From NCBI GenBank assembly GCA_913057685.1, contig CAJXOA010000004.1, forward strand, positions 1-64,000: a DNA stretch of 64,000 nt. Direction: 5' to 3'. The stretch is from an uncultured Trueperaceae bacterium (lineage in GTDB: Bacteria > Deinococcota > Deinococci > Deinococcales > Trueperaceae). Of this stretch, positions 16,354-24,421 are shown one piece after another (position 1 is the stretch's first letter; every line of letters starts with the position of its first letter). The notes under the pieces are model-generated. The model had not been told where the DNA came from. It did not search any database and saw only the letters and a list, made by a program, of their open reading frames with translations. The position numbers were made by a program, and so were the translations under genes.

Positions 16354-16359
16354 AGGCTA
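16354..16359 (-). promoter_or_regulatory. -10 box of the btu riboswitch transcript
   Basis: TAGCCT with upstream TGG on the minus strand; the predicted start near 16347 falls just before the first riboswitch helix. Confidence 0.6.
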
Positions 16360-16401
16360 CCACGCCCCCCGCGCCCGCCCCGGGGCGGGCGTCCCGAGTG
16401 A

Positions 16402-16407
16402 TAGCGT
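16402..16407 (+). promoter_or_regulatory. Leaderless -10 box of zapE
   Basis: TAGCGT preceded by TGA, five bases before GTG 16413. This argues against the longer in-frame GTG at 16398, which would lie upstream of the transcription start. Confidence 0.6.
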
Positions 16408-16412
16408 TCCGC

Positions 16413-17438
16413 GTGCCGGACCCCCGCCGCCCCGCCGTCGCCGACCTCGCCGCCCCGAGCCCCCGCGGGGCGTCCCTCGAATCGTTCGTGCCGCCCCCCC
16501 GGTTCGGCGCGACCGACTTCGCGTCGTACCGACCGACCGACCCGAGCCAAGCGACCGCCCGCGACCGCGTCGCGGCGTTCGCGGCGGACGCCGCCCGCCC
16601 CCGCCGGCCGGCGCCGTGGCGGCGGCCGCGGTCCGGCGTGGGGCTGTACCTCGACGGCGGCTTCGGGGTCGGCAAGACCCACCTGCTCGCCGCGGCGTGG
16701 CACGCCTCCCCGCTCCCCGACGCCGCGAAGCGCTACCTGTCGTTCCAGGAGCTGGTGTTCGTGCTGGGGGTCCTCGGGCGCGACGGGGCGGCGGAGGCGT
16801 TCGACGGCGTCCGCCTGCTCTGCCTCGACGAGTTCGAGCTGGACGACCCCGGCAACACGTTGCTGATCGCGACGTTCCTGCGCGGCGCGTTCGCGCGGGG
16901 GACCGACGTGTTGACGACGTCGAACACCGACCCCGCCGCGCAGGGGCGGGGCCGCTTCGCCGCGCAGGATTTCCGCCGCGAGATCCAGGGGATCGCCGAC
17001 CGCTTCGAGGTCGTCCGCCTCGAGGGGCCCGACCACCGCGCCGGCCGGCGCGAGGGCGGGTGGACCCCACCCGACGCCCTCGACGCCGCCGTCGCGGAGG
17101 CCGCCGGCACCGTCGCGGTGGGGACCGGCGCGGACCTCCACGCGGTCCTGGAGCGCCACCATCCGGTCCGCTACCGCGACGTGCTGGCCGGCGTCGATGC
17201 GTTGGCGTTGGTGGACCTCGCGCCGATCGCGAGTCAGAACGAGGCGCTGCGCTTCGTGCACTTCGTGGACAAGGCGTACGACCTCGGGGTGGGGCTGCGC
17301 GCGCACGGGCCGCACCCCCCGGACGCGTTGTTCGACGCGCGCTACCGCGAGGGGGCGTACGCGAAGAAGCACCACCGCGCCCTGTCGAGGCTCGCGGAGA
17401 TGCTGGCGGATCCGTTCCCCGGCGGCGCGGCGCGCTGA
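16413..17438 (+). CDS. zapE: ZapE/AFG1-like P-loop ATPase
   Basis: An AAA-type ATPase of the AFG1/ZapE family, which is linked to the Z-ring in E. coli and to membrane proteostasis in mitochondria. Visible are Walker A GGFGVGKTH (about residue 83), Walker B LCLDEFELDD (about 138), the sensor-like TTSNTDP and a C-terminal ARYREGAYAKKHHRALSRL helix. The FELDD after Walker B replaces the FxVxDIAD of typical ZapE, a mild divergence. The GTG start is fixed by a leaderless -10 box. It is divergent from the btu operon and convergent with an ABC ATPase gene ending 13 bases away. Confidence 0.87.
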   Translation: MPDPRRPAVADLAAPSPRGASLESFVPPPRFGATDFASYRPTDPSQATARDRVAAFAADAARPRRPAPWRRPRSGVGLYLDGGFGVGKTHLLAAAWHASPLPDAAKRYLSFQELVFVLGVLGRDGAAEAFDGVRLLCLDEFELDDPGNTLLIATFLRGAFARGTDVLTTSNTDPAAQGRGRFAAQDFRREIQGIADRFEVVRLEGPDHRAGRREGGWTPPDALDAAVAEAAGTVAVGTGADLHAVLERHHPVRYRDVLAGVDALALVDLAPIASQNEALRFVHFVDKAYDLGVGLRAHGPHPPDALFDARYREGAYAKKHHRALSRLAEMLADPFPGGAAR

Positions 17439-17451
17439 CGCGCCGGGCGGG

Positions 17452-18585
17452 TCAGCGGCTCGACCCCTCCAGCGCGACCGCCGCACCGACCGCCCGCAAC
17501 CAGGCGGGGTCGCCCGGCCGCAGGTCGGAGCCGGGCCCCATCCGCACGAACCAGCCCTCCCCGTCGGGGTCGCCCCCCTGGACGCAGCAGCGCAGCATCC
17601 GGTCGTGCCCGTAGTACTGCCGTTCGGTGATGACGACCGGGAGGCCCGCCTCCGCGTCCTCCGCAGCGTCCTCGGGCGCGTCGTCGGTCGCGCCCTCGCG
17701 CGCGTCCTCGGTGCGGCGCGTCAACGCCAGGTCCTCGGGACGCAGCGAGACCAGCACCTGCCCCTCCGCGTCCGCATCGAGTGGCACCGTGCCGAGCGCG
17801 GTCGTCACCCGCCCGTTGGCGGCGGTCCCCCGCACGAGGTTCGTGCGCCCCAGGAAGCCGGCGACGAAGGCGGTGCGGGGCCGGCGGTAGGTGGCCTCCG
17901 GGTCGCCCTCCTGCTCGAGGCGACCGGCGCGCATGACGACGAGCCGGTCGGCGAACGCCATCGCCTCCTCCTGGTCGTGCGTCACCAACAACGTCGTCGC
18001 GCCGCTGCGCGCGAGGATGCGGCGGACCTCCTGGCGGGTGCCCTCGCGCAGGGCGGCGTCGAGGTTGCTGAACGGCTCGTCGAGCAGCACGAGGTCGGGC
18101 CCGGGCGCCAGCGCGCGGGCCAACGCCACGCGTTGCTGCTGCCCGCCGGACAGCTGCGCCGGGTAGCGGCGCGCGAAGACCGTCAGGCCGACGAGGTCCA
18201 TCACCTCACGCGCCCGTTCGCGCCGCTCGCGGCGCGACAGGCCGGTGAGGCCGAAGGCGACGTTCTGCTGCACGTCGAGGTGCGGGAACAGCGCGTAGTC
18301 CTGGAACACGAAGCCGATCCGGCGGGCTTCGGGCGGCGTGAAGGTCGTCGCGTCCGACACCGTCCGGCCGGCGACCGCGACGCGGCCCGCGTCGGGCGCC
18401 TCGAAGCCGGCGACGAGCCGCAACAACGTCGTCTTGCCGCACCCCGACGGCCCCAGGAGCGCCACCGTCTCGCCCGGCGCGATGCGCAGCGACAGGTCGT
18501 CGACCGCCGGGTGGTTGGGGTCGTGGAAGCTCTTGCTCACCCCCTGGATCGTCAGGGCGTCGGGCCGTTCGTTCGCGTCGCTCAC
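17452..18585 (-). CDS. ABC transporter ATP-binding protein, FbpC/PotA type
   Basis: A 377-residue ABC ATPase with the long regulatory C terminus of the MOI/CUT1 class (iron, sulfate, polyamine or sugar importers). Walker A GPSGCGKTT, LSGGQQQRVALARAL, LLDEPFSNLDAALR and the switch LLVTHDQEEAMAFADR are all intact. From about residue 245 come a TOBE-like domain and an acidic insert (EDAREGATDDAPEDAAEDAEAG, split here: an approximately 22-residue Asp/Glu/Ala stretch). GTG start in a GTGA overlap with the LpxB-related gene. No permease or binding protein is adjacent, so the substrate is unknown; QYYGHD near the end resembles FbpC-type proteins. Confidence 0.85.
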   Translation of the reverse strand: MSDANERPDALTIQGVSKSFHDPNHPAVDDLSLRIAPGETVALLGPSGCGKTTLLRLVAGFEAPDAGRVAVAGRTVSDATTFTPPEARRIGFVFQDYALFPHLDVQQNVAFGLTGLSRRERRERAREVMDLVGLTVFARRYPAQLSGGQQQRVALARALAPGPDLVLLDEPFSNLDAALREGTRQEVRRILARSGATTLLVTHDQEEAMAFADRLVVMRAGRLEQEGDPEATYRRPRTAFVAGFLGRTNLVRGTAANGRVTTALGTVPLDADAEGQVLVSLRPEDLALTRRTEDAREGATDDAPEDAAEDAEAGLPVVITERQYYGHDRMLRCCVQGGDPDGEGWFVRMGPGSDLRPGDPAWLRAVGAAVALEGSSR

Positions 18586-19847
18586 CCGGGAATCCTCGCA
18601 TCCCCGGCGCCGCCCGGCGGCCCCCCGGGCGACCGTCCCGCCGGGAGCCCCGCCAGGACCGCCGCAGCGATGCGCTCCGCCCCCCCGGCCTCCCCCATGC
18701 GGGCGCGCCCGACCGCCCCCCGCCGCGCCCGCTCGGCGGGGTCGGCGGCGAGGGCGGCCAGCGCCGCGGCGATCGCGGCGGGCTCGGAGGGCACCACCTC
18801 GAGCGCGTCGCCCAACAACCGCCGCTGCTTCGCGAGGTAGCGGGCGGGGTAGCGCGCGTCGGTCGCGAACGTCACGACCGGCCGGCCGAGGCCGGCCGCC
18901 TGCTCCTGCGCCGTGCCGGAGGTCCCCACGACCAGGTCGGCCCAGGCGAGGAGGGCGGCGAAGCGGTCGCGCAGCAGGTGCACCGTCGCACCGTCCCGGC
19001 ACCAGACGACGTGCGCCTCCCCGCGTGGGGCCGCCGTCCAGCCGGCCGGGGGGGCGGGGAACGGCCCGGCCGCCCACGCCACCGCCGAGCGGACCTGGGG
19101 GAGGCGCGCGGTCGCCTCCACCATCCGCGCCAGGGCGTCGGGGGCGTGCGACCGCGTGCCGGGCAGCAACGCCACGCGCGCCACCCCCGCCGCCCCGTCG
19201 TCCACCTCGGGGGCGGGCGCGGCGTCGAGGCCGTCCATCATCGGGTTGCCGTCGTACCGGGCGGGCACGCCGGCGGCGCGGAGGCGCGCCGCACTCGCCG
19301 CGTCCCGCGGGTGGACGGCGGCGTACCCCCGCGCGAGCACCGTCCGTTCGAGCGCCGTGAAGCGGTCGCGGAAGGCGCGCACCCCGAGCCGGGCGCCGCC
19401 CGCCTCGGTGTGGACCGACACGAGCGTCTGGACGGCGTGGCGGCGTGCGGCGCGGGGCAACACCCCGAGCGCTTCGGCCCACACGTCGCCCACCGCCACC
19501 ACCCGGTCGGCGCGCAGCGTCCGGAGCGCCCGCACCTGACGCAGCGTGGTCGCCACCAGGCCGGCGCGCAGGTCGCGCGCCAAGAGGCGCGGGTCCTCGA
19601 AGGTGAAGCCGCCGCTGGGAAGCTGCAGCGAGGGCCCCACCCGCACGACGTTCAGGGGCGCGTACGGCGCGCCGTCGCCGACGGTCGGGAAGGCGGACAG
19701 GGCGACGTCCGGCCGGGCGGCCTGCATCGCGGCGGCGATGCGGGCGCCGACGACGTCCTCGCCGTGGCCGTTGGAGACGATCAGGACCGTCGGGCGCGCA
19801 GCGTCGGGGGCGGCGGGGGCGTCGGGGGCGTCGGGGGGCGGCGTCAC
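18582..19847 (-). CDS. Lipid-A-disaccharide synthase-related protein
   Basis: A 421-residue GT-B-like protein resembling the LpxB-related family described from cyanobacteria and Deinococcus (TIGR03492-type). Landmarks are LIVSNGHGEDVVGARIA at the start, LPSGGFTF, VAVGDVWAEALG, LPGTRSHAPDAL and the acceptor-side VVGTSGTAQEQAAGLGRPVV. True LpxB joins UDP-diacylglucosamine to lipid X; this family occurs in organisms without classical lipid A, and its substrate is unknown. The GTG start fits TAGACT seven bases upstream. It is coupled by GTGA to an ABC ATPase. An N-terminal PPDAPDAPAAPDAA stretch is low complexity. Confidence 0.82.
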   Translation of the reverse strand: MTPPPDAPDAPAAPDAARPTVLIVSNGHGEDVVGARIAAAMQAARPDVALSAFPTVGDGAPYAPLNVVRVGPSLQLPSGGFTFEDPRLLARDLRAGLVATTLRQVRALRTLRADRVVAVGDVWAEALGVLPRAARRHAVQTLVSVHTEAGGARLGVRAFRDRFTALERTVLARGYAAVHPRDAASAARLRAAGVPARYDGNPMMDGLDAAPAPEVDDGAAGVARVALLPGTRSHAPDALARMVEATARLPQVRSAVAWAAGPFPAPPAGWTAAPRGEAHVVWCRDGATVHLLRDRFAALLAWADLVVGTSGTAQEQAAGLGRPVVTFATDARYPARYLAKQRRLLGDALEVVPSEPAAIAAALAALAADPAERARRGAVGRARMGEAGGAERIAAAVLAGLPAGRSPGGPPGGAGDARIPG

Positions 19848-19854
19848 GCCGGGC

Positions 19855-19860
19855 AGTCTA
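19855..19860 (-). promoter_or_regulatory. Leaderless -10 box
   Basis: TAGACT on the minus strand, seven bases before the GTG of the LpxB-related gene. Confidence 0.6.
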
Positions 19861-19901
19861 CCGGGGTGGGCGCGCGCCGCCGCGGGCGGCGCAGGGCGGG
19901 C

Positions 19902-20528
19902 TCAGACGGGGTGGCAGGGGTCCAGGCGGAGGGCGGAGAGCCAGGTGACGCGCGTCCCGCCGGCCCCCTCGTGGCGCCGGACCTCGGGCGGCGCGAAGGC
20001 GCCGGAGGCGGCGAAGAAGGCGCGCACCAGCCGCTCGTGGGCGGCGTCGTCGGACGCCCGCCAGGCGAGGACCGCCTTGGCGTCGTAGAACCGTTCGGTG
20101 TACGCGACGGCGAACCGGCCGCCGGGCTTGAGGAGGCGGGCGACCTCCTCGAACGTCGCGAGGGGGCGGGTCATGTAGTGCACCGCGGCGGTGCACGTCA
20201 CCGCGTCGAAGGCGCCGTCGTCGAACGGCAGGTGGGGGTCGACGTTCAGGTCGTGGACGACCGCCTCGTCGACGTGCGGGTTGAGCGCCAACTCCTCGGC
20301 GTTGAGGCCCAACGCGGTGACGTGCGCGTCGGAGCGCGCGAGGTGCGTCGCGACGCCCGCCATCAGGTCCAACACCCGGCCGCCCGGGCGCACGAGGCCG
20401 GCGTTGGCGTCGGCCACGAAGGCGCGACCGTCGGCGTCGAAGTGGGACTCGTGGCGCGGCGCGTCGTAGAAGAGGGCGTCGGGGCGTTCGTCGAGGCGAC
20501 GAAAGAACTCGGGGCGCAGATCCTGCAT
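19902..20528 (-). CDS. Class I SAM-dependent methyltransferase
   Basis: A 208-residue methyltransferase of type-11 fold. The SAM-binding motif I is VLDLMAGVATHLA, followed by ALGLNAEELALN (acidic loop replaced by GLN), the motif IV region FDAVTCTAAVHYM and LLKPGGRFAVAY. ATG 20528 is preferred because TACTAC ends six bases upstream; GTG 20531 is the alternative. The substrate is unknown. It lies 44 bases downstream of nadK and could be read through from that operon. Confidence 0.8.
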   Translation of the reverse strand: MQDLRPEFFRRLDERPDALFYDAPRHESHFDADGRAFVADANAGLVRPGGRVLDLMAGVATHLARSDAHVTALGLNAEELALNPHVDEAVVHDLNVDPHLPFDDGAFDAVTCTAAVHYMTRPLATFEEVARLLKPGGRFAVAYTERFYDAKAVLAWRASDDAAHERLVRAFFAASGAFAPPEVRRHEGAGGTRVTWLSALRLDPCHPV

Positions 20529-20575
20529 CACGGGGTAGTAGAGCGCGCGTCCGCCCGGGCCCGCTAGGGGCTACC

Positions 20576-21514
20576 TCACGATTCGGGAGGGTCGGTCTCC
20601 CCCGTCGCGCTCGCTTCGCGGGCGGCGTCGGCGTCGGCCGCGTCGCGCGGGTCGGGGGTCAACGCCGGACCGACGCCCCACCCGAGCTTCTCGCGCATGA
20701 CGCCGTACGGGCCCAACGCCCCGCTGCTGAGCAGCGTCACGCCCCCCGGGGCGGCCTCGACGACCACCCGGTCGCCGGGCGCGAGGTCGATGCGTTCCTG
20801 CCCATCGACGAGGAGGGCGACCTCGTCGACGCGCCCGCCGACGGCGAAGGCGAGGTGGGAGGTGGCCCCCACGACGATCGCGCGGTGGGTGAGGCCGTGC
20901 GGCGCGATCGGGGTCACGACGAAGGCGCGCAGGTCGCGTGCGAGGATCGGGCCCCCGAGCGACAACGAGTAGGCGGTGGAGCCGACCGGCGTCGCGACGA
21001 CCAACCCGTCGGCGCGGTAGGCGATGGCGTGCTCGTCGTCGATCCACGTGTCGATCTGCAGGACCCGCGTCATGACGCCCTGCGACACCGCGACGTCGTT
21101 CATCGCGACGTGCGGCGGCCCACCGTTCACGCGCGCCTGCAGCAGCATCACCTCGTCGCGCCGCCACCCCTCGGGGGCGGCGCCGTCCAGGTAGCGGCGG
21201 AACGCCGCGGGATCGAACCCGGCGAGGAACCCGAGCTTCCCGACGTTCACGCCGAGGACCGGCACGTCGCGCCCCCGCAGGCGCCGCGCGACGTCGAGCA
21301 GGGTGCCGTCCCCGCCGACCGACACGACCAGATCGACGTCGTCCAAGGCCTCCCACGCACCGCGGTCCGCCCCCGCGACGACCGTCACGCCGAGCCGTTC
21401 GAGGGCGTGCGTGAACTCGCGAGCGAGGTGTTCCGCGTCGGGCTTGTGGGCGCTGGCGCGCACGACGACGCGGCGCAGGTCGCGCGCGTGCGGGAGGGGG
21501 CGGGCGCCGCTCAC
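20576..21514 (-). CDS. nadK: NAD kinase
   Basis: Phosphorylates NAD to NADP in the cytoplasm. The 312-residue protein shows the diagnostic GGDGT (67-71), the NVGKLGFL strand, the AMNDVAVSQG region (usual NE/ND motif), and TPVGSTAYSLSLGGPI of the active site. The last 30 residues are an Asp/Ala-rich extension beyond the usual family end. GTG start in a GTGA overlap with the cmk stop; it is the third gene of aroA-cmk-nadK. Confidence 0.93.
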   Translation of the reverse strand: MSGARPLPHARDLRRVVVRASAHKPDAEHLAREFTHALERLGVTVVAGADRGAWEALDDVDLVVSVGGDGTLLDVARRLRGRDVPVLGVNVGKLGFLAGFDPAAFRRYLDGAAPEGWRRDEVMLLQARVNGGPPHVAMNDVAVSQGVMTRVLQIDTWIDDEHAIAYRADGLVVATPVGSTAYSLSLGGPILARDLRAFVVTPIAPHGLTHRAIVVGATSHLAFAVGGRVDEVALLVDGQERIDLAPGDRVVVEAAPGGVTLLSSGALGPYGVMREKLGWGVGPALTPDPRDAADADAAREASATGETDPPES

Positions 21515-22149
21515 GCGTCCTGGACGACGGCGAGGGCGCGGGCGACGACGGCGTCGAGGTCGAGGTCGCTGGTGTCGATCGTGACGGCGTCCTCCGCCGG
21601 GCCCGTCTGCCGGACGTCGCCGGCGTCGCGCCGACGGATCGCGTCGGCGACGGCGGCGAGGTCGGCGGCGCGCTCCCCGACGCGGCGGGCGGCGCGCACC
21701 TCGGGGCGGGCGGTGAGGAACAGCTTCGCGCGGGCGTCGGGGAACACGTCGCGGCCCATGTCGCGGCCGTCGACGACGAACGGCCCCTCGATCTCGCGGA
21801 GGCGGGCGTTCGCCCAGGCGCGCACCTCGGGGTGCGCCGCGACGGTGGAGACGCCGGCGTCCACCGCGTCGCTGTGCAGCGCGTCGGTGACGTCGTCTCC
21901 GTCGATGAGGACGCGGTTGTCGCCGGGGGAGGCGCGCAGCGCGACGTCGTGCTCCGCGAGGCGGGCGAGGACCGCGGCCGGGTCGGACGGATCGACGTCG
22001 TCGCGCGTCAGCCAGGCGGCGGCGCGGTACAGCAGGCCGCTCGAGACGAACGGGATGCCGAGGTGCTCCGCGAGGCGGGTCGCGACGCTCGATTTGCCGC
22101 TCGCGGCGGGACCGTCGACGGTGACGACGTCGGACACGCCGCCCATCAT
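21511..22149 (-). CDS. cmk: Cytidylate kinase
   Basis: Phosphorylates CMP/dCMP. The P-loop is VDGPAASGKSS near the N terminus, followed by SSGLLYRAAAW, VDGRDMGRDVFPDA and RRVGERAADLAAVADAIRRRDAGD, all characteristic. ATG 22149 overlaps the aroA stop as ATGA; a second ATG immediately follows, and GTG 22137 is a further candidate. The length of 212 residues is slightly below the usual 220-230. aroA-cmk adjacency is seen in several bacterial phyla. Confidence 0.92.
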   Translation of the reverse strand: MMGGVSDVVTVDGPAASGKSSVATRLAEHLGIPFVSSGLLYRAAAWLTRDDVDPSDPAAVLARLAEHDVALRASPGDNRVLIDGDDVTDALHSDAVDAGVSTVAAHPEVRAWANARLREIEGPFVVDGRDMGRDVFPDARAKLFLTARPEVRAARRVGERAADLAAVADAIRRRDAGDVRQTGPAEDAVTIDTSDLDLDAVVARALAVVQDA

Positions 22150-23450
22150 AGCGCCGGGCGGTACAGGGTCGCCCAATCCTCGAAGAAGCCGGGGTAGGTC
22201 TTGCCGACGACGCCGGGGTCGCGCAGGGCGACCTCCGGGAGGCGCAGGCCCGCGATCGCGAACGCCATCGCCATGCGGTGGTCGCCGTACGTGCGGATCT
22301 CGACCGGCGCGAGGAGTTGGCCGGCCTCGAGCGGGTGGACGGTGAGGGCGTCGTCCTCCTCCTGCACGCGCGCCCCGAGGCGCGCGAGTTCGCGGGAGGT
22401 GGCGTCGAGCCGGTCGGTCTCCTTGATGCGGAGGTTCCAGACGTTCTCGATGCGGACCGGTGCGTCGGCGAACAGCCCGACGACCGCCAGCGTCTGCGCC
22501 TGGTCGGGCATGTCGGCGAGGTCGAAGGTCCCGCCGCGCAGGCGGCCCGCTGGGGGGCCCTGGACGCTCACGCCGGAGGCGCCGCGCTCGACGCGGCAGC
22601 CCATGGCCTCGAGCACGTCGAGGAGGCGGCGGTCGCCCTGCAGCCCCTGGGGCGCGAAGCCGGGCGTGCGGACCCGCCCGCCGGTGACGGCGGCGGCGGC
22701 CCAGAAGTAGCCGGCCGCCATGGCGTCCGGCTCGATGCGGTAGGTGCGCGGGTGGTAGCGCGCCGGCGTGACGGCGAAGCGGGCGTAGCCGTCGCGCTCC
22801 ACCTCCACCCCGAACGCCGCCATGACGGCGAGCGTCATGTCGACGAACGGGCGGCTGGCCAGCTCCCCGTCGACCGCGATCTCGATCGGGCCGTCCGCGG
22901 CGGGGGCGGCCATCAACAACGCCGAGAGGAACTGCGAGGAGCGGTCGCCGCGGAGCCGCACCGACCCGCCGGGCAGGCCGTCGGCGTCGATGCGGACCGG
23001 GGGACAGCCGGTCCCGCGGACGTCCTTCGCGTCGACACCCAACGCGCGGAGGGCGTCGAGCAGGTCGCCGATCGGCCGTTCCCGCATGCGGTCGGTGCCG
23101 TCCAGCGTATAGACGCCGTGCCCGAGGGCGACGATGGCGGCGAGGAAGCGGATGGCGGTGCCGGAGAGGCGCAGGTCGAGGTCGGCGCGGTCGGCCGGCA
23201 CGACGCCGCCGCGCCCGTGCACGCGGAGGTGGGTCCCGTCCGACGTGACGTCGATGCCGAGGGTCCGCAGGGCGCGCTCCATGACGTCGCGGTCCTCCGC
23301 GACGAGGGCGCCCTCGAGCTCGCTGACGCCGTCCGCGAGGGCGGCGACCGCCAGCGCGCGGTTCGTGATCGATTTCGAGCCGGGGACCGCGACGCGGGCG
23401 TCGACCGGTCCGCTGACGCGGAGGGGGAGCGGATCGCGGAGGCCGGACAC
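22146..23450 (-). CDS. aroA: EPSP synthase (3-phosphoshikimate 1-carboxyvinyltransferase)
   Basis: Sixth step of the shikimate pathway: shikimate 3-phosphate + PEP to EPSP. The 434-residue protein has PGSKSITNRALA at the PEP/S3P site, LSGTAIRFL, GDRSSQFLSALL, RIKETDRL and GDHRMAMAFAIAG. LSGTAIRFL lacks the usual NAGTAMR Asn-Ala, so it does not match the class I glyphosate-sensitive form exactly; the class cannot be settled by eye. The GTG start is fixed by TATCCT seven bases upstream. First gene of aroA-cmk-nadK. Confidence 0.93.
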   Translation of the reverse strand: MSGLRDPLPLRVSGPVDARVAVPGSKSITNRALAVAALADGVSELEGALVAEDRDVMERALRTLGIDVTSDGTHLRVHGRGGVVPADRADLDLRLSGTAIRFLAAIVALGHGVYTLDGTDRMRERPIGDLLDALRALGVDAKDVRGTGCPPVRIDADGLPGGSVRLRGDRSSQFLSALLMAAPAADGPIEIAVDGELASRPFVDMTLAVMAAFGVEVERDGYARFAVTPARYHPRTYRIEPDAMAAGYFWAAAAVTGGRVRTPGFAPQGLQGDRRLLDVLEAMGCRVERGASGVSVQGPPAGRLRGGTFDLADMPDQAQTLAVVGLFADAPVRIENVWNLRIKETDRLDATSRELARLGARVQEEDDALTVHPLEAGQLLAPVEIRTYGDHRMAMAFAIAGLRLPEVALRDPGVVGKTYPGFFEDWATLYRPAL

Positions 23451-23457
23451 GCCGCGG

Positions 23458-23463
23458 AGGATA
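23458..23463 (-). promoter_or_regulatory. Leaderless -10 box of aroA-cmk-nadK
   Basis: TATCCT with upstream TGC on the minus strand, seven bases before GTG 23450. It stands back to back with the sufE box 62 bases away. Confidence 0.6.
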
Positions 23464-23525
23464 GCACCGGCCCCGCCGGGCGGCCCGGCGCAGTCCGGAC
23501 CACGTCGCGTCCGCCGGTCGCCGGC

Positions 23526-23531
23526 TACCCT
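23526..23531 (+). promoter_or_regulatory. Leaderless -10 box of sufE
   Basis: TACCCT seven bases before the sufE ATG. Confidence 0.6.
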
Positions 23532-23538
23532 GCGTCGC

Positions 23539-23967
23539 ATGAGCGTTCCGAGTTCGTTGCAAGCCGTCATCGATCAGTTCGCGGGGGCGCCGTCGTCGTT
23601 GCGCCTCCCGCTGTTGCTGGAGTACGCCGGGACCCTCCCACCCCTGCCCGAGGCGCTGGCCGGCGCCGAGGACCGCTTCGAGCGGGTCGAGGAGTGCCAG
23701 ACGCCGTTGTTCCTCGCCAGCGAGGTGGAGGACGGCACCGTCCACGTGTGGTTCGACGCGCCGGAGGAGGCGCCGACGACCCGCGGGTTCGCGTCGATCC
23801 TGGCGACGGGGTTGGACGGCCGGACGGTGGACGAGGTGTTGGCGGTCCCCAGCGACGTCGCGTCGCAGTTCGGCCTCACCGAGCTGATCAGTCCCCTGCG
23901 GCTGCGCGGCATGGAGGGCATGCTGCGGCGCCTGCAGCGGCAGGTGCGCGAGGCGGCGTCCGCCTGA
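23539..23967 (+). CDS. sufE: SufE-type sulfur acceptor
   Basis: Accepts persulfide sulfur from a SufS-type cysteine desulfurase for Fe-S cluster assembly. The 142-residue protein has the family arrangement: a short helix, LLLEYAGTLPPLP, then the conserved active Cys in VEECQTPLFL (Cys53), and a C-terminal LRLRGMEGMLRRLQ helix. No sufS, sufB, sufC or sufD is adjacent in this window. Confidence 0.9.
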   Translation: MSVPSSLQAVIDQFAGAPSSLRLPLLLEYAGTLPPLPEALAGAEDRFERVEECQTPLFLASEVEDGTVHVWFDAPEEAPTTRGFASILATGLDGRTVDEVLAVPSDVASQFGLTELISPLRLRGMEGMLRRLQRQVREAASA

Positions 23968-23995
23968 CGCGCGTGCCGGGCCGGCGGCCGGGAGG

Positions 23996-24025
23996 GTGAC
24001 AGGCGCCGCGCAGGCCTGCTACACT
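23996..24025 (+). promoter_or_regulatory. Promoter of rpmE
   Basis: GTGACA (23996-24001), 18-base spacer, TGC-TACACT (24020-24025): a near-consensus sigma-70 promoter with an extended -10. It gives an approximately 80-base leader before rpmE. Confidence 0.75.
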
Positions 24026-24112
24026 CCGGTGCTCGTCGCGCACGGCGCGACCCGATCCTACCCCCCCGTCCCGGTCCGCCCGGGCGACCGGGCTGCGGCC
24101 CCGAGGAGACCC

Positions 24113-24322
24113 ATGAAGAAGGACATCCACCCGAAGATGGTGCCCGCGAAGGTGATCTGCGACGGCGAGGTCGTGCTGGAGACGTACAGCACCAAGCCGG
24201 AGATCCACGTCGACGTGTGGTCCGGCAACCACCCGTTCTTCACCGGTCAGCAGCGCTTCATCGATACCGAAGGGCGCGTCGAGAAGTTCCAGAAGCGCTT
24301 CGGCAGCAGCTACCGCAAGTAA
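24113..24322 (+). CDS. rpmE: 50S ribosomal protein L31, zinc-free form
   Basis: A 69-residue L31 that aligns end to end with the Thermus type (MKKDIHPKMVPAKVIC at the start, then YSTKPEI, HPFFTGQQRF and a basic tail). Zinc-binding L31 carries two Cys pairs; here only the first Cys (residue 16) is kept, while the later ligand positions read WSGN in place of CSKC. It therefore cannot hold the zinc site and is of the C-minus kind. GAGGAG lies before the ATG. A 12-base hairpin terminates the gene. Confidence 0.93.
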   Translation: MKKDIHPKMVPAKVICDGEVVLETYSTKPEIHVDVWSGNHPFFTGQQRFIDTEGRVEKFQKRFGSSYRK

Positions 24323-24355
24323 CGCCGTTCGGCGCGACGCCGACCGGATCGATGC

Positions 24356-24382
24356 ACGGCCGCCCGCACCGCGGGCGGCCGT
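24356..24382 (+). terminator. Hairpin terminator after rpmE
   Basis: A perfect 12-base stem ACGGCCGCCCGC / GCGGGCGGCCGT with a three-base loop, 34 bases after the rpmE stop and ahead of the convergent kinase gene. It could act in both directions. Confidence 0.7.
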
Positions 24383-24421
24383 CCTCGTGGGTCGGACGGG
24401 CGGCGCGCGCCGGGGCGCCGT

